A DNA stretch of 64,000 nt from Antarctobacter sediminis. GTDB taxonomy: Bacteria; Pseudomonadota; Alphaproteobacteria; Rhodobacterales; Rhodobacteraceae. The notes beneath the pieces were generated by a model that searched no databases, was not told the DNA's origin, and was given only the letters and a program-made list of their open reading frames with translations. How positions within the stretch are numbered: position 1 is the first letter of the stretch; each line of letters opens with the position of its first letter. The position numbers were made by a program, and so were the translations under genes. Where the stretch lies: assembly GCF_019218285.1 (NCBI RefSeq), contig NZ_JAHUZG010000008.1, positions 62,001 to 126,000 on the forward strand. Reading direction: 5' to 3'. This document shows positions 54,202 to 62,423 of this stretch, piece after piece.

Positions 54202-55436
54202 GAGGCGAGGCGACAGTCGCCGGGCACCTGTGCGGCAATGCCGTCATCCATCAGGCGGGCGATCACGCCTCCGGGCAAGCCCGCCACATCCGCCAGCACC
54301 TCTTCGGTATGCTGCCCCAAAAGCGGCGCGGGCCGGGGGCTGGCCCGGTCGAAACCGCGAAAGCTGAACGGGGTTCCCGGTGTCAGGTAGCGGCCCGTCG
54401 CGGGGTGGTCCACCTCGGCGAAAATCGGGTTCTCTGCGGTCAGGTCCGCATCTTCCCGCAGCGCCTGGGCAAAGCTGCGAAACACCGACCACGTGACGCC
54501 GCTGGTGTCGAACCGCTCGGCAAAATCAGACAGGTTGCGCGCGGCGAACCAAGGCGCCAGCAGCTTGGTGATCTCGGCCCGATGGGTCCATCGCTGGCCC
54601 TCTTGACCAAGATCCACCCCAAGGCGCGCGCCAAGGCGGGCCATCTTGGCCGTGGTTCCGGTGACATCCAGCAGGTTCTTCCATTGGCGCGGGGTCAGCG
54701 CGATCACCATGACGCGCTGGCCGTCGGCGCAGATGAAATCCTGCCCATAGGCCCCGTAAAGCGCATTGCCGGTTTTCGCCCGGTCGATGCCGTTCACCAC
54801 CACTTCACCGAGGATGCCAAGATTGCCCAGCATGGCGGCGGCGGCATCTTTCAGCGTCAGGTCGACATGCTGCCCCTGTCCCTTGCGCAGGCGCGTGCGT
54901 TCGGCCGCCAAAAGGCCGGAAACCACCATGTTTCCCGCGATGCAGTCCCATGCTGGCAGGACATGGGCCACCGGCTCGGCCGAACCTTCGGGCCCGGTGG
55001 CCATGGGAAAGCCCAGCGCCGGGTTCACGGTGTAATCCACCGCCGGCCGCCCATGCCGGTCGCCGCGCAGCGACACCATGCAGAGGTCGGGCCGCCGGGC
55101 CGTCAACGTGTCGAAATCCGTCCAGCCCTTGGCCGCAAGATTGGTGATGAACAGGCCCGCATCTTCGCCGGGGGCGCAGATGATTTCCTGCGCAATTTCG
55201 CGGCCACGCGGGGTCTTTACGTCCAGCGCGACCGACCGCTTGCCCTTGTTCATCCCGTCCCAGAACAGGCTGTGCCCAGAGCGCGTGACCGGCCAACGGC
55301 GATGATCCATCCCACCTTGGGGCAGGTCAAAGCGGATCACGTCCGCCCCCATCTGCGCCAGTGTCATGCCCGCAAGCGGAACCGCCACGAAGGCAGAGCT
55401 TTCGATCACCCGCATTCCATCCAGGATACCGCTCAT
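54198..55436 (-). CDS. mct: Family III CoA transferase, mesaconyl-CoA C1-C4 transferase (Mct)-like
   Basis: A 412-residue CaiB/BaiF-family protein. The opening GILDGMRVIESSAFVAVPLAGMTLAQMGADVIRFD, the HSLFWDGMNKGKRS segment and DYTVNPALGFPMATGP resemble 2-methylfumaryl-CoA isomerase (Mct) of the 3-hydroxypropionate bicycle, which moves CoA from the C1 to the C4 carboxyl of mesaconate. Asp in the family active-site position is likely in LPAWDCIAGN. ATG 55436 is chosen because it overlaps the upstream stop as TGATG and has GGAG 8 nt before it; GTG 55445 is weaker. An itaconate or succinyl CoA transferase is the main alternative. Confidence 0.82.
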   Translation of the reverse strand: MSGILDGMRVIESSAFVAVPLAGMTLAQMGADVIRFDLPQGGMDHRRWPVTRSGHSLFWDGMNKGKRSVALDVKTPRGREIAQEIICAPGEDAGLFITNLAAKGWTDFDTLTARRPDLCMVSLRGDRHGRPAVDYTVNPALGFPMATGPEGSAEPVAHVLPAWDCIAGNMVVSGLLAAERTRLRKGQGQHVDLTLKDAAAAMLGNLGILGEVVVNGIDRAKTGNALYGAYGQDFICADGQRVMVIALTPRQWKNLLDVTGTTAKMARLGARLGVDLGQEGQRWTHRAEITKLLAPWFAARNLSDFAERFDTSGVTWSVFRSFAQALREDADLTAENPIFAEVDHPATGRYLTPGTPFSFRGFDRASPRPAPLLGQHTEEVLADVAGLPGGVIARLMDDGIAAQVPGDCRLAS

Positions 55437-56302
55437 CACAGCCACTCCATTCTTGCCTGAAGGCCAAGGTAGTTCTCGAAGGTGGCTGTCCCGATCTCGA
55501 TCGCACCGCCTTCGGGGGCCAGCGCTCCCACCAACCGCAGGTCCGCGTCATGGAACATCGGATGCACCACGCGATACGAGAAGCGGCTGGGCGCGCGGCC
55601 CGTGTGCCGCTCTGCCGCCTCGATCGCCATGGTTGCCTGCATCGGTCCATGCACGACCAGCGCCGGGTATTTCTCGACTTGCTGCGCATAGGGCAGATCA
55701 TAGTGAATGCGGTGCGCGTTGTAGGTGGCCGCTGAATAACGGAACAGCCGCACCTCGTTCATTGGCACCCTTTCGTCATAGGCCAGCCGGTCGGGCACCG
55801 GCACCTGCCGGGGTGGGCGGAAACTTGGCGGGATGTCGAGGTAGACGATGTTTTGCTCTTCCTCGATCACACCGCCCCGTTCGCCGGTCGTGACGTGATC
55901 GACCGTGACAAAGGCCATAGGCCCGGTCTTGCCCTCCTTCTGAGTGACCGCCCGGATGGTCGAGACCTTGTTCAGCCTTTCGCCCACGCGAAAGACGCCT
56001 TTGAAACGCACATCGCCGCCCGCCCACATGCGGCGGCGAAACGGCAGCGGCGGAAGAAAACCGCCCAGCGCCGGATGCCCGTCCTTGCCCAGATCGCTCA
56101 TCGCGACAAATTCCGGGAACGCAACCCAATGCCAGAGGCTGGGCAGTTCTGCGCCCTCCCGCATCTCGCGATGCGGGCTGAGATCGTGGCTGACTGCTGC
56201 GTTCAACATCCCCGCGAGGTTGGGCGTGACGCCCCCCTCGCGGGTTTCGCTGCGCCCGATCCAGTCGGTATAGTCGGGCTCCATGAGGGACGCGGCGCTC
56301 AT
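55436..56302 (-). CDS. meh: MaoC/HTD2-type hydratase, mesaconyl-C4-CoA hydratase (Meh)-like
   Basis: A 288-residue double-hotdog hydratase. It has PSLWHWVAFPEFVAMSDLGKDGHP and FLPPLPFRRRMWAGGD in the N-terminal dehydratase-like half, and SAATYNAHRIHYDLPYAQQVEKYPALVVHGP in the C-terminal MaoC half, where Asn/His/Asp make the hydration site. The same pattern is found in 3-methylfumaryl-CoA hydratase (Meh), which makes citramalyl-CoA from mesaconyl-C4-CoA, and in itaconyl-CoA hydratases. It overlaps the mtkB stop by ATGA and the mct start by one base, so all three are tightly coupled. Confidence 0.8.
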   Translation of the reverse strand: MSAASLMEPDYTDWIGRSETREGGVTPNLAGMLNAAVSHDLSPHREMREGAELPSLWHWVAFPEFVAMSDLGKDGHPALGGFLPPLPFRRRMWAGGDVRFKGVFRVGERLNKVSTIRAVTQKEGKTGPMAFVTVDHVTTGERGGVIEEEQNIVYLDIPPSFRPPRQVPVPDRLAYDERVPMNEVRLFRYSAATYNAHRIHYDLPYAQQVEKYPALVVHGPMQATMAIEAAERHTGRAPSRFSYRVVHPMFHDADLRLVGALAPEGGAIEIGTATFENYLGLQARMEWL

Positions 56303-57195
56303 GCCGCGGCCCGCAGGCCCAGCAGTTCGGCCATGGTGCGCCCCATGGCCGACGGGTTCGGGGCGACGGTGATGCCCACGGCGCTGAGGATCTCGACCTT
56401 TTCCTGCGCGCTTTCGCCAAAGGCACTGATGATCGCACCCGCATGGCCCATCTGGCGGCCCTTGGGCGCGGCCAGACCCGCGATATAGGCGGCCACTGGC
56501 TTGGTCATGTGATCGCGGACAAAGGCGGCGGCTTCGGCCTCTTGCGGGCCGCCGATTTCGCCGATCATCATCACGGCATCGGTTTCAGGATCGTTTTCGA
56601 ACAGTTCGAGGATGTCCTTGAAGCTGGACCCGTTGATCGGATCGCCACCGATGCCAATCGAAGAGGAAATCCCGATGCCCAGCGCCTTCATCTGGCTTGC
56701 CGCCTCATAGCCCAGCGTTCCGGAGCGGCCCACGATCCCCACCCGCCCCGGCATGTAGATATGCGGCGGCATGATCCCCATGAATCCTTTGCCGGGGCTG
56801 ATGATGCCCGCACAATTGGGACCAATCAGCCGCATCTTCTTTTCGCGCGGATAGCGGCGCAGAAAGCGTTTCACTCGCATCATGTCCTGCGCCGGAATGC
56901 CGTCGGTGACGCAGACGGCGGTCTTGATGCCCGCATCCGCCGCCTCCATCATCGCGTCGGCGGCAAAGGCCGGGGGCACGAACAGGAGGCTGGCCTCGGC
57001 TCCGGTTTCCTCGACCGCCTGCCGCACGGTGTTGAACACGGGCCGGTTCAGAACGGTGGTGCCCCCCTTGCCCGGGGTCACGCCCGCCACGACCCGCGTG
57101 CCGTATTCGATCATCTCCTGCGCATGGAATTGCCCGATGCGGCCCGACAGGCCCTGAACGACGACCTTGGTGTCTTCATTGATAAGAATTGCCAT
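56299..57195 (-). CDS. mtkB: Malate-CoA ligase (malate thiokinase) alpha subunit
   Basis: A 298-residue CoA ligase alpha subunit related to SucD. It binds CoA in the N-terminal Rossmann domain (QGLSGRIGQFHAQEMIEYGT) and carries the phosphorylated histidine H251 in QMGHAGA. Malate-CoA ligase makes malyl-CoA from malate, ATP and CoA. The choice of malate over succinate rests on the neighbouring malyl-CoA lyase and serine-glyoxylate aminotransferase and on overall resemblance to MtkB of methylotrophs. It starts 11 nt after mtkA ends. Confidence 0.88.
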   Translation of the reverse strand: MAILINEDTKVVVQGLSGRIGQFHAQEMIEYGTRVVAGVTPGKGGTTVLNRPVFNTVRQAVEETGAEASLLFVPPAFAADAMMEAADAGIKTAVCVTDGIPAQDMMRVKRFLRRYPREKKMRLIGPNCAGIISPGKGFMGIMPPHIYMPGRVGIVGRSGTLGYEAASQMKALGIGISSSIGIGGDPINGSSFKDILELFENDPETDAVMMIGEIGGPQEAEAAAFVRDHMTKPVAAYIAGLAAPKGRQMGHAGAIISAFGESAQEKVEILSAVGITVAPNPSAMGRTMAELLGLRAAA

Positions 57196-57206
57196 GGCTT
57201 GTCTCC

Positions 57207-58385
57207 TTACTCGGCGGCGATGGGGTGGGGCCGTGCGGCCACTGCGGCCTCGGCCGCCTCTTCCAGCGTGTCGGCACTGATGATGGGCAGGCCGCTGTCG
57301 CGAATGATCTTTTGGCCTTCCTCGACATTGGTGCCGCTGAGGCGGACCACCACGGGGATTTCGATCCCCACGTCGCGATAGGCCTGACAGACCCCCTTGG
57401 CGATCCAGTCGCAGCGGTTGATCCCGGCAAAGATGTTGACGAGGATCACGCTGACATTCTGATCCGACAGGACCGTGCGAAAAGCCTGACAGACCCGTTC
57501 CGGCGAGGCGCCGCCGCCGATGTCGAGGAAATTCGCAGGCTCCCCGCCTGCCAGCTGGATCATATCCATCGAGGCCATCGCCAGACCGGCGCCATTGATG
57601 ATGCAGCCGATGTCGCCATCCAGCCCGACATAGGCCAGCCCGTTGTCGGCGGCCACCGCCTCGCGCGGGTCCTCCTGACTGGTGTCACGCAGGGCCGCGA
57701 CGCTGGGATGCTTGTAGAGCGCGTTGGAGTCGAAGGACATTTTCGCATCCAGTGCCACAAGGTCGCCGCTGCCGGTGATGACCAGCGGGTTGATTTCGAC
57801 CATCATGGCGTCAAGATCGCGATAGGCCCGGTAACATGCCCGCAGGAAGGTCGAAAACTGGTCGACCTGTTTGCCTTCAAGGCCCAGCCGAAAACCAAGC
57901 TCGCGCGCTTGATACAACGCCAAACCCACCGCCGGATCGACGACCGAGCGCACAAGGCTGTCGGGATCTTCCTCGGCAAGATCCTCGATCTCCATCCCGC
58001 CGTGACCGGAGGCGACAATCATGATCCGCTCGGTCTTTCGGTCCAGAACGAAGCCCAGATACAATTCCTGCGCAATGTCCGAGGCTTGTTCGATCCAAAG
58101 GCGGTAGACCCCCTTGCCGTTCGCATCGGTCTGCTTGGTCACAAGCTGGCGACCCAGCAGTTCGCGGGCAAATTCCGCCACTTCCGTGTCGGATTTGCAC
58201 AGCTTGACGCCACCCGCCTCGCCCCGGCCACCGGAATGGACCTGCGCCTTGACGACCCAGGCCTTGCCACCCAGTTCGCGCGCCCGATAGGCCGCCTGTT
58301 CAGGCGAATAGGCCAGACCGCCACGCGGCACGGGGACGCCAAAGCTTTTCAGGATTTCCTTGGCCTGATGTTCATGAATATCCAT
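57207..58385 (-). CDS. mtkA: Malate-CoA ligase (malate thiokinase) beta subunit
   Basis: A 392-residue ATP-grasp subunit related to Suc[24 protein letters not shown] is the family start; the ATP-binding lysine region is [20 protein letters not shown], and [19 protein letters not shown] with [16 protein letters not shown] forms the interface with the alpha subunit. Many stretches, such as [22 protein letters not shown] and [15 protein letters not shown], resemble MtkA. It works with the next gene. It is placed between the malyl-CoA lyase and mtkB in the order also seen in serine-cycle bacteria. Confidence 0.9.
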   Translation of the reverse strand: MDIHEHQAKEILKSFGVPVPRGGLAYSPEQAAYRARELGGKAWVVKAQVHSGGRGEAGGVKLCKSDTEVAEFARELLGRQLVTKQTDANGKGVYRLWIEQASDIAQELYLGFVLDRKTERIMIVASGHGGMEIEDLAEEDPDSLVRSVVDPAVGLALYQARELGFRLGLEGKQVDQFSTFLRACYRAYRDLDAMMVEINPLVITGSGDLVALDAKMSFDSNALYKHPSVAALRDTSQEDPREAVAADNGLAYVGLDGDIGCIINGAGLAMASMDMIQLAGGEPANFLDIGGGASPERVCQAFRTVLSDQNVSVILVNIFAGINRCDWIAKGVCQAYRDVGIEIPVVVRLSGTNVEEGQKIIRDSGLPIISADTLEEAAEAAVAARPHPIAAE

Positions 58386-58436
58386 TGTCTTTCCTCCCGT
58401 TGGGAAGGTGCGCGGGGTCCGCGCACCCTGCGGTCG

Positions 58437-59396
58437 TCATTCCGCGGCGATGCCGCTGGACTTGGCGGCGATGGCGTTGGCCACGTCGATCACGTTGCGG
58501 GCCATCTTTTCGCTGGCCGCGTCGATCATCTTGCCGTCAAGGCTCGCCGCGCCCTTGCCCGCGGCCTCGGCAGCCCTGAGTTCCTCGATGATGCGTTCTG
58601 CCTTGCTGACCTCGGCCTCGGGCGGGCTGAAGACATCGTTGGCCATGGCGATCTGGCTGGGATGGATGGCCCATTTGCCCTCACATCCCAAAGCGGCGGC
58701 GCGCTTGGCCCCGGCAACGTAGCCCTGCCCATCGCTGAAATCGCCAAAGGGACCGTCGATGGCGCGCAACCCATAGGCCCGGCAAGCGATGACCATGCGG
58801 GTGATCGAGGCATGCCACTGATCCCCCGGGTAGTCCGGGTTCAGCCCGCCGATGTTCACGGTGCGCGCCCGCATCGACGCTGCATAGTCGGCCACGCCGA
58901 AATGCAGCGCCTCCAGCCGGCCGCCGAATTGCGCGATGGCCTCGACATTCGCCATGCCAAGCGCGGTCTCGATCAAAGCCTCAAGGCCCACACGATGGGT
59001 CAACCCGCAGGCCTGTTCGATCTGGTTGATCATCGCCTCGACCATGTAGAGGTCAGAGGGCACCCCCACCTTGGGGACAAGGATCGTGTCGATCCGGTCG
59101 CCCGCTTTTTCCATGATGTCGACCACGTCGCGATACATGTATTGCGTGTCCAGACCGTTGATCCGGACAGAGATGCTCTTTCCCTTGGCGGCCCAGTCGA
59201 TGTCATTCAACAACTCGACCGCGTTCTTGCGGGCCTGATCCTTTTCCGGCGGGGCGACGGCATCCTCAAGATCAAGGAACACGAAGTCCGCAGCGCTGTC
59301 AGCGGCCTTTTCGACCATGGCCGGGTTCGAGGCCGGCACCGCCAGTTCCGAACGGTGCAGGCGTTGTTTGCGAAGGGGGTGAAGCGTATGAGACAT
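58437..59396 (-). CDS. mcl: Malyl-CoA / beta-methylmalyl-CoA lyase
   Basis: A 319-residue CitE-family lyase. LHRSELAVPASNPAMVEKAA, FLDLEDAVAPPEKDQARKN (metal-binding Glu/Asp), VRINGLDTQYMYRDVVDIME and FGVADYAASM are typical of MclA. It splits malyl-CoA to acetyl-CoA and glyoxylate; related enzymes also act on beta-methylmalyl-CoA and citramalyl-CoA. Compared with the methylotroph enzyme as recalled, a stretch after GGLNPDY is shorter by roughly 20 residues, which may affect specificity. It lies between sgaA and mtkA. Confidence 0.92.
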   Translation of the reverse strand: MSHTLHPLRKQRLHRSELAVPASNPAMVEKAADSAADFVFLDLEDAVAPPEKDQARKNAVELLNDIDWAAKGKSISVRINGLDTQYMYRDVVDIMEKAGDRIDTILVPKVGVPSDLYMVEAMINQIEQACGLTHRVGLEALIETALGMANVEAIAQFGGRLEALHFGVADYAASMRARTVNIGGLNPDYPGDQWHASITRMVIACRAYGLRAIDGPFGDFSDGQGYVAGAKRAAALGCEGKWAIHPSQIAMANDVFSPPEAEVSKAERIIEELRAAEAAGKGAASLDGKMIDAASEKMARNVIDVANAIAAKSSGIAAE

Positions 59397-59479
59397 GCGT
59401 CTGGCCTTTCATTTGGCAAAGGGGGACCGCCCGCGCCCGAAACGGGCGCAGCACGTGACAATCTGGTTGAATCAGCGGG

Positions 59480-60682
59480 TTACTCGGCGGCGATCGGATA
59501 AGTTTGCGCCGATGCCGATTGTTCGGCGAACCATGCCTGCGCGGCGGCGGTGCCCGATCCCGGCACCACGCCCGCCCCGGCCCGCATCAACGACAGTTCG
59601 GCCAGCGAAAGCGCGGTCAGGGCCATGCCTTCGTTGAAATCGCCAAGGTGCCCGATGCGGAACACCTTGCCGCTCAACCGGCCAAGTCCCGACCCGAAAG
59701 AGGCGTTGAACTCGTCATAGGCGATACGCAGCACTTCGCGCGCATCGACATGTTGCGGCACGCGGATCGCGCTGACCGTGTCCGAATAATAGCTGTGATG
59801 CTCGGCTACCAGATCCAGCCCCCAGGCCCGCACCCCACGACGAACGCCCTCGGCCAGACGTGCGTGGCGGGCAATCACCGCGTCCAGCCCCTCGGCGAAC
59901 ATCCGGTCCAGCGCAGCGCGCAATCCATGCAGCAACGGCGTGGGCGGCGTGTAGGGGAAATAGCCATCGGCGTTGAAGGCTCGCATATCCGCGAAATCAT
60001 AATAGGCGCGGCGCATGGTGGCGGTCCCTGACGCCTCCAGCGCCTTTTGGCTGACGCCAAGAATGCCCAGACCGGCAGGCATCATCATGCCTTTCTGGCT
60101 GCCGGTCACGGCCAGATCGACACCCCAGTCATCCATGCGGAAGTCCATCGAACCGATGGAAGACACGCCATCGACGAACAGCAGCGCGTCGTGAAAGGTG
60201 CTGTCCAGCGCACGGCGCACGGCGGCCACGTCCGAGACCACCCCGGTGGCGGTTTCATTGTGGGTGACAAAGACGGCCTTGATCTCATCATGCACGTCGC
60301 GGCCAAGGATGCGCTCGAACTCGCCCACCGGCGCGCTGGCGCCCCAGGGCAGATCGACGACAATCGGTTCCAGCCCCAGCATTTCGGCCATCTTGACCCA
60401 AAGGGTCGAGAACTGGCCATAGCGCGCCATCAGCACCTTGTCGCCGGGGTTCAGCGTGTTGGTGATCGCCGCCTCCCACGCCGAGGTGCCCGAGCCGGGG
60501 AACAGCATGACCTCGCCGGTCGCGGTCCTGAACACGCGCTTGAGGTCCGAAAACAGGCCCAGCGTCAACTGGCCAAAGTCGCTTGCCCGCATGTCCTGTT
60601 GCGGCACGTTCATCGCCTGGCGGACACAGTCCGGCACATTGGTCGGGCCGGGGATGAAAAGATGGGTCTGTCCGGTACGCAT
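59480..60682 (-). CDS. sgaA: Serine-glyoxylate aminotransferase
   Basis: A 400-residue class V (fold type I) PLP enzyme. The internal aldimine lysine is K197 in AVTGSQKGMMMPAG; LLFVDGVSSIGSMDFRMDDW provides the PLP-binding Asp. It transfers the amino group of serine to glyoxylate, giving hydroxypyruvate and glycine, the entry step of the serine cycle. The start at 60682 follows AGGGAGGAGCACC; the frame is open to 60871 but that part is not conserved in type. First gene of the cluster and divergent from the ScfR regulator. A hydroxypyruvate reductase is not present nearby. Confidence 0.92.
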   Translation of the reverse strand: MRTGQTHLFIPGPTNVPDCVRQAMNVPQQDMRASDFGQLTLGLFSDLKRVFRTATGEVMLFPGSGTSAWEAAITNTLNPGDKVLMARYGQFSTLWVKMAEMLGLEPIVVDLPWGASAPVGEFERILGRDVHDEIKAVFVTHNETATGVVSDVAAVRRALDSTFHDALLFVDGVSSIGSMDFRMDDWGVDLAVTGSQKGMMMPAGLGILGVSQKALEASGTATMRRAYYDFADMRAFNADGYFPYTPPTPLLHGLRAALDRMFAEGLDAVIARHARLAEGVRRGVRAWGLDLVAEHHSYYSDTVSAIRVPQHVDAREVLRIAYDEFNASFGSGLGRLSGKVFRIGHLGDFNEGMALTALSLAELSLMRAGAGVVPGSGTAAAQAWFAEQSASAQTYPIAAE

Positions 60683-60769
60683 GGTGCTCCTCCCTTGCGG
60701 TTGAGAGGCACCATGATCGAAACCCGGCAAAGGCGGAAACAAAGCCGGGTCCTGCTGTAAATGCAAAAA

Positions 60770-60801
60770 TTCACAAAACACAGAAATTGTAAATTTGTGA
60801 A
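60770..60801. promoter_or_regulatory. Candidate ScfR operator: TTCACAAA-N16-TTTGTGAA
   Basis: Perfect 8-bp inverted arms 16 nt apart in an AT-rich stretch between sgaA and the regulator gene. A further TGCAAAAA and three TGTAAA words lie in the same stretch. ScfR/RamB-type regulators bind TTTGCAAA-like repeats, which these resemble. It lies 20-55 bp before the regulator start. Confidence 0.5.
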
Positions 60802-60823
60802 ATTTCGTATACTGTAAAATACC

Positions 60824-62227
60824 ATGAAGACTTTCATCGGGCCCCGCCTGCGCCGGTTGCGCATCGAACATGGACAGACACAGGTGCAGATGGCCAAGGC
60901 GCTTGGCATCTCGACCTCTTACGTCAACCTGCTGGAAAAAAACGAACGCAGCGTTTCAGTCCCGGTGCTGCTCAAGCTGTTCGAGGCTTATGGAGTCGAC
61001 TGGCGCGACATCGCCGAAGATGACGACACCGCCCAGTTGGCCGACATTCGCGCCGCGCTTCAGGATCCGTTGTTCGAGGGTGACCGCCCCGATCTGCCCC
61101 AGTTGCGCGCGGCCATGGCGCATTCGCCGGATCTGGCCGCCTGTTTCCTGAAACTACATCGCGCGTGGATGGCGACCAATGACCAACTGATGAGCGTGGC
61201 CAGCGCAGGCGACGGCGGACAGCGCGTCCTGCCACAAACCTCCGAAGCAGTGGTTCACAACTTTTTCCGCAGCAATCGCAATCACTTTGACACGCTTGAA
61301 CGGGCGGCCGAGATGTTCTGGTTCGGCGAGCGTGTTGCCCCGGACGACATTTATCCCGCACTGAAACAACGACTGAAACTGCGGTTGGATCTGCGTGTCC
61401 GGCTGGTGCCCGTTTCCGAGATGCCCGCCTCTCTGCGGGAATACGATGAGGACCGGCGCGAAGTGCGCCTGTCCGAGGCGCTGGATCATCCCAACCGCGT
61501 CTTCCAGCTGGTCCATGTTACGGCCCTGCTGGAACAAAAGGATCTGTTGGACTCGATCCTTGAACGCAGCGGGTTGAGCGATGCAAACGGCCGCGCCCGA
61601 TGCCGGGTGGAACTGGCCAATTACTTCGCGGCTGCCGTGCTGATGCCCTACGACCGTTTTCTGGCCGAGGCATTGGACAGCAAATATGACTTCGATCACC
61701 TCGCCACCCGGTTTGGCGTCAGTTTCGAACAGGCCTGTCACCGGGCCACCACGCTGCAGCGCAGCGGGGCGCGCGGGGTGCCTTTCTTCTTTCTGCGAAT
61801 CGACAAGGCCGGGAATGTCACCAAAAGGTTCAACTCCACCGACTTTCACCTTGCCGAATACGGCGGTGCCTGTCCCCGGCTGGAGGTGCACACCTGTTTC
61901 CGGTCTCCCGGGCTGATCCTGCCGCAGGTGGCCGAGATGCCGGACCGGTCTCAGTTCTTTGTTTTTGCGCGGACCGTCGACCGCCCCAGCTTTACCCGCC
62001 ATCGGCAAGACGTGCGGCTGGCCGTGGCCATGGGCTGTGCGATGGAACATGTTGGCAGCATTGGCTACGCAGAAGAGCTGAACACGGTGCGCGCCCATGC
62101 CACCGAGATCGGCATCAACTGCCGCGTCTGCCCGCGAGCAAATTGCGATCAGCGCGCCCATCAGGCAGTGGTCTTGTCGCAACCTGTCGATGAAAACCGC
62201 AGAGGCGCCACGCGCTACGCGATCTGA
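60824..62227 (+). CDS. ScfR-family (RamB/PccR-like) XRE regulator
   Basis: A 467-residue regulator. An XRE helix-turn-helix covers residues 8-60 (LRRLRIEHGQTQVQMAKALGISTSYVNLLEKNERSVS). The middle contains the IrrE-like DUF955 region without an intact protease HExxH. The C-terminal part has the C433-x2-C436-x4-C441 group in INCRVCPRANCDQRA typical of these short-chain acyl-CoA responsive regulators. Known members sense propionyl-, acetyl- or other short acyl-CoA. Being divergent from sgaA-mcl-mtkAB-meh-mct, it very probably controls that cluster, with an acyl-CoA intermediate as signal. Confidence 0.87.
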   Translation: MKTFIGPRLRRLRIEHGQTQVQMAKALGISTSYVNLLEKNERSVSVPVLLKLFEAYGVDWRDIAEDDDTAQLADIRAALQDPLFEGDRPDLPQLRAAMAHSPDLAACFLKLHRAWMATNDQLMSVASAGDGGQRVLPQTSEAVVHNFFRSNRNHFDTLERAAEMFWFGERVAPDDIYPALKQRLKLRLDLRVRLVPVSEMPASLREYDEDRREVRLSEALDHPNRVFQLVHVTALLEQKDLLDSILERSGLSDANGRARCRVELANYFAAAVLMPYDRFLAEALDSKYDFDHLATRFGVSFEQACHRATTLQRSGARGVPFFFLRIDKAGNVTKRFNSTDFHLAEYGGACPRLEVHTCFRSPGLILPQVAEMPDRSQFFVFARTVDRPSFTRHRQDVRLAVAMGCAMEHVGSIGYAEELNTVRAHATEIGINCRVCPRANCDQRAHQAVVLSQPVDENRRGATRYAI

Positions 62228-62423
62228 GCCGCGTTTTTAAACTGCCCGAAAAATCGTCAACGCGCGCTTGACCCGCTGGCCTGCGCGGCCTTTAGTGCGC
62301 CTGTGCCCAAGGCGCGCCTGACGAAGAGCCAGACCCGGAATCGAACACGTCGCATACCGACCGATCCAAGATCTTCCCGCGCCGATCGTGACGCACATCC
62401 TTCCCGAAAGAATTGGAGCTTTC

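Noticed and set aside
56299-58385. Annotation as succinyl-CoA synthetase SucCD
   Set aside because: The subunits are close to SucCD, but the neighbours are malyl-CoA lyase and serine-glyoxylate aminotransferase, no TCA genes adjoin, and the beta subunit resembles MtkA along its whole length.
54198-59396. Itaconate degradation set (ict-ich-ccl)
   Set aside because: A CoA transferase, a MaoC-type hydratase and a CitE-type lyase would also fit this, but the lyase is of the malyl-CoA type, the transferase looks more like Mct, and malate thiokinase plus sgaA point to glyoxylate. It stays the main alternative.
57189-59501. Very long open frame (770 codons) antisense to mtkA and mcl
   Set aside because: It is a shadow of real GC-rich genes on the other strand; its translation is rich in Arg, His, Asp and Gly with no recognisable family, while the opposite frames encode known enzymes.
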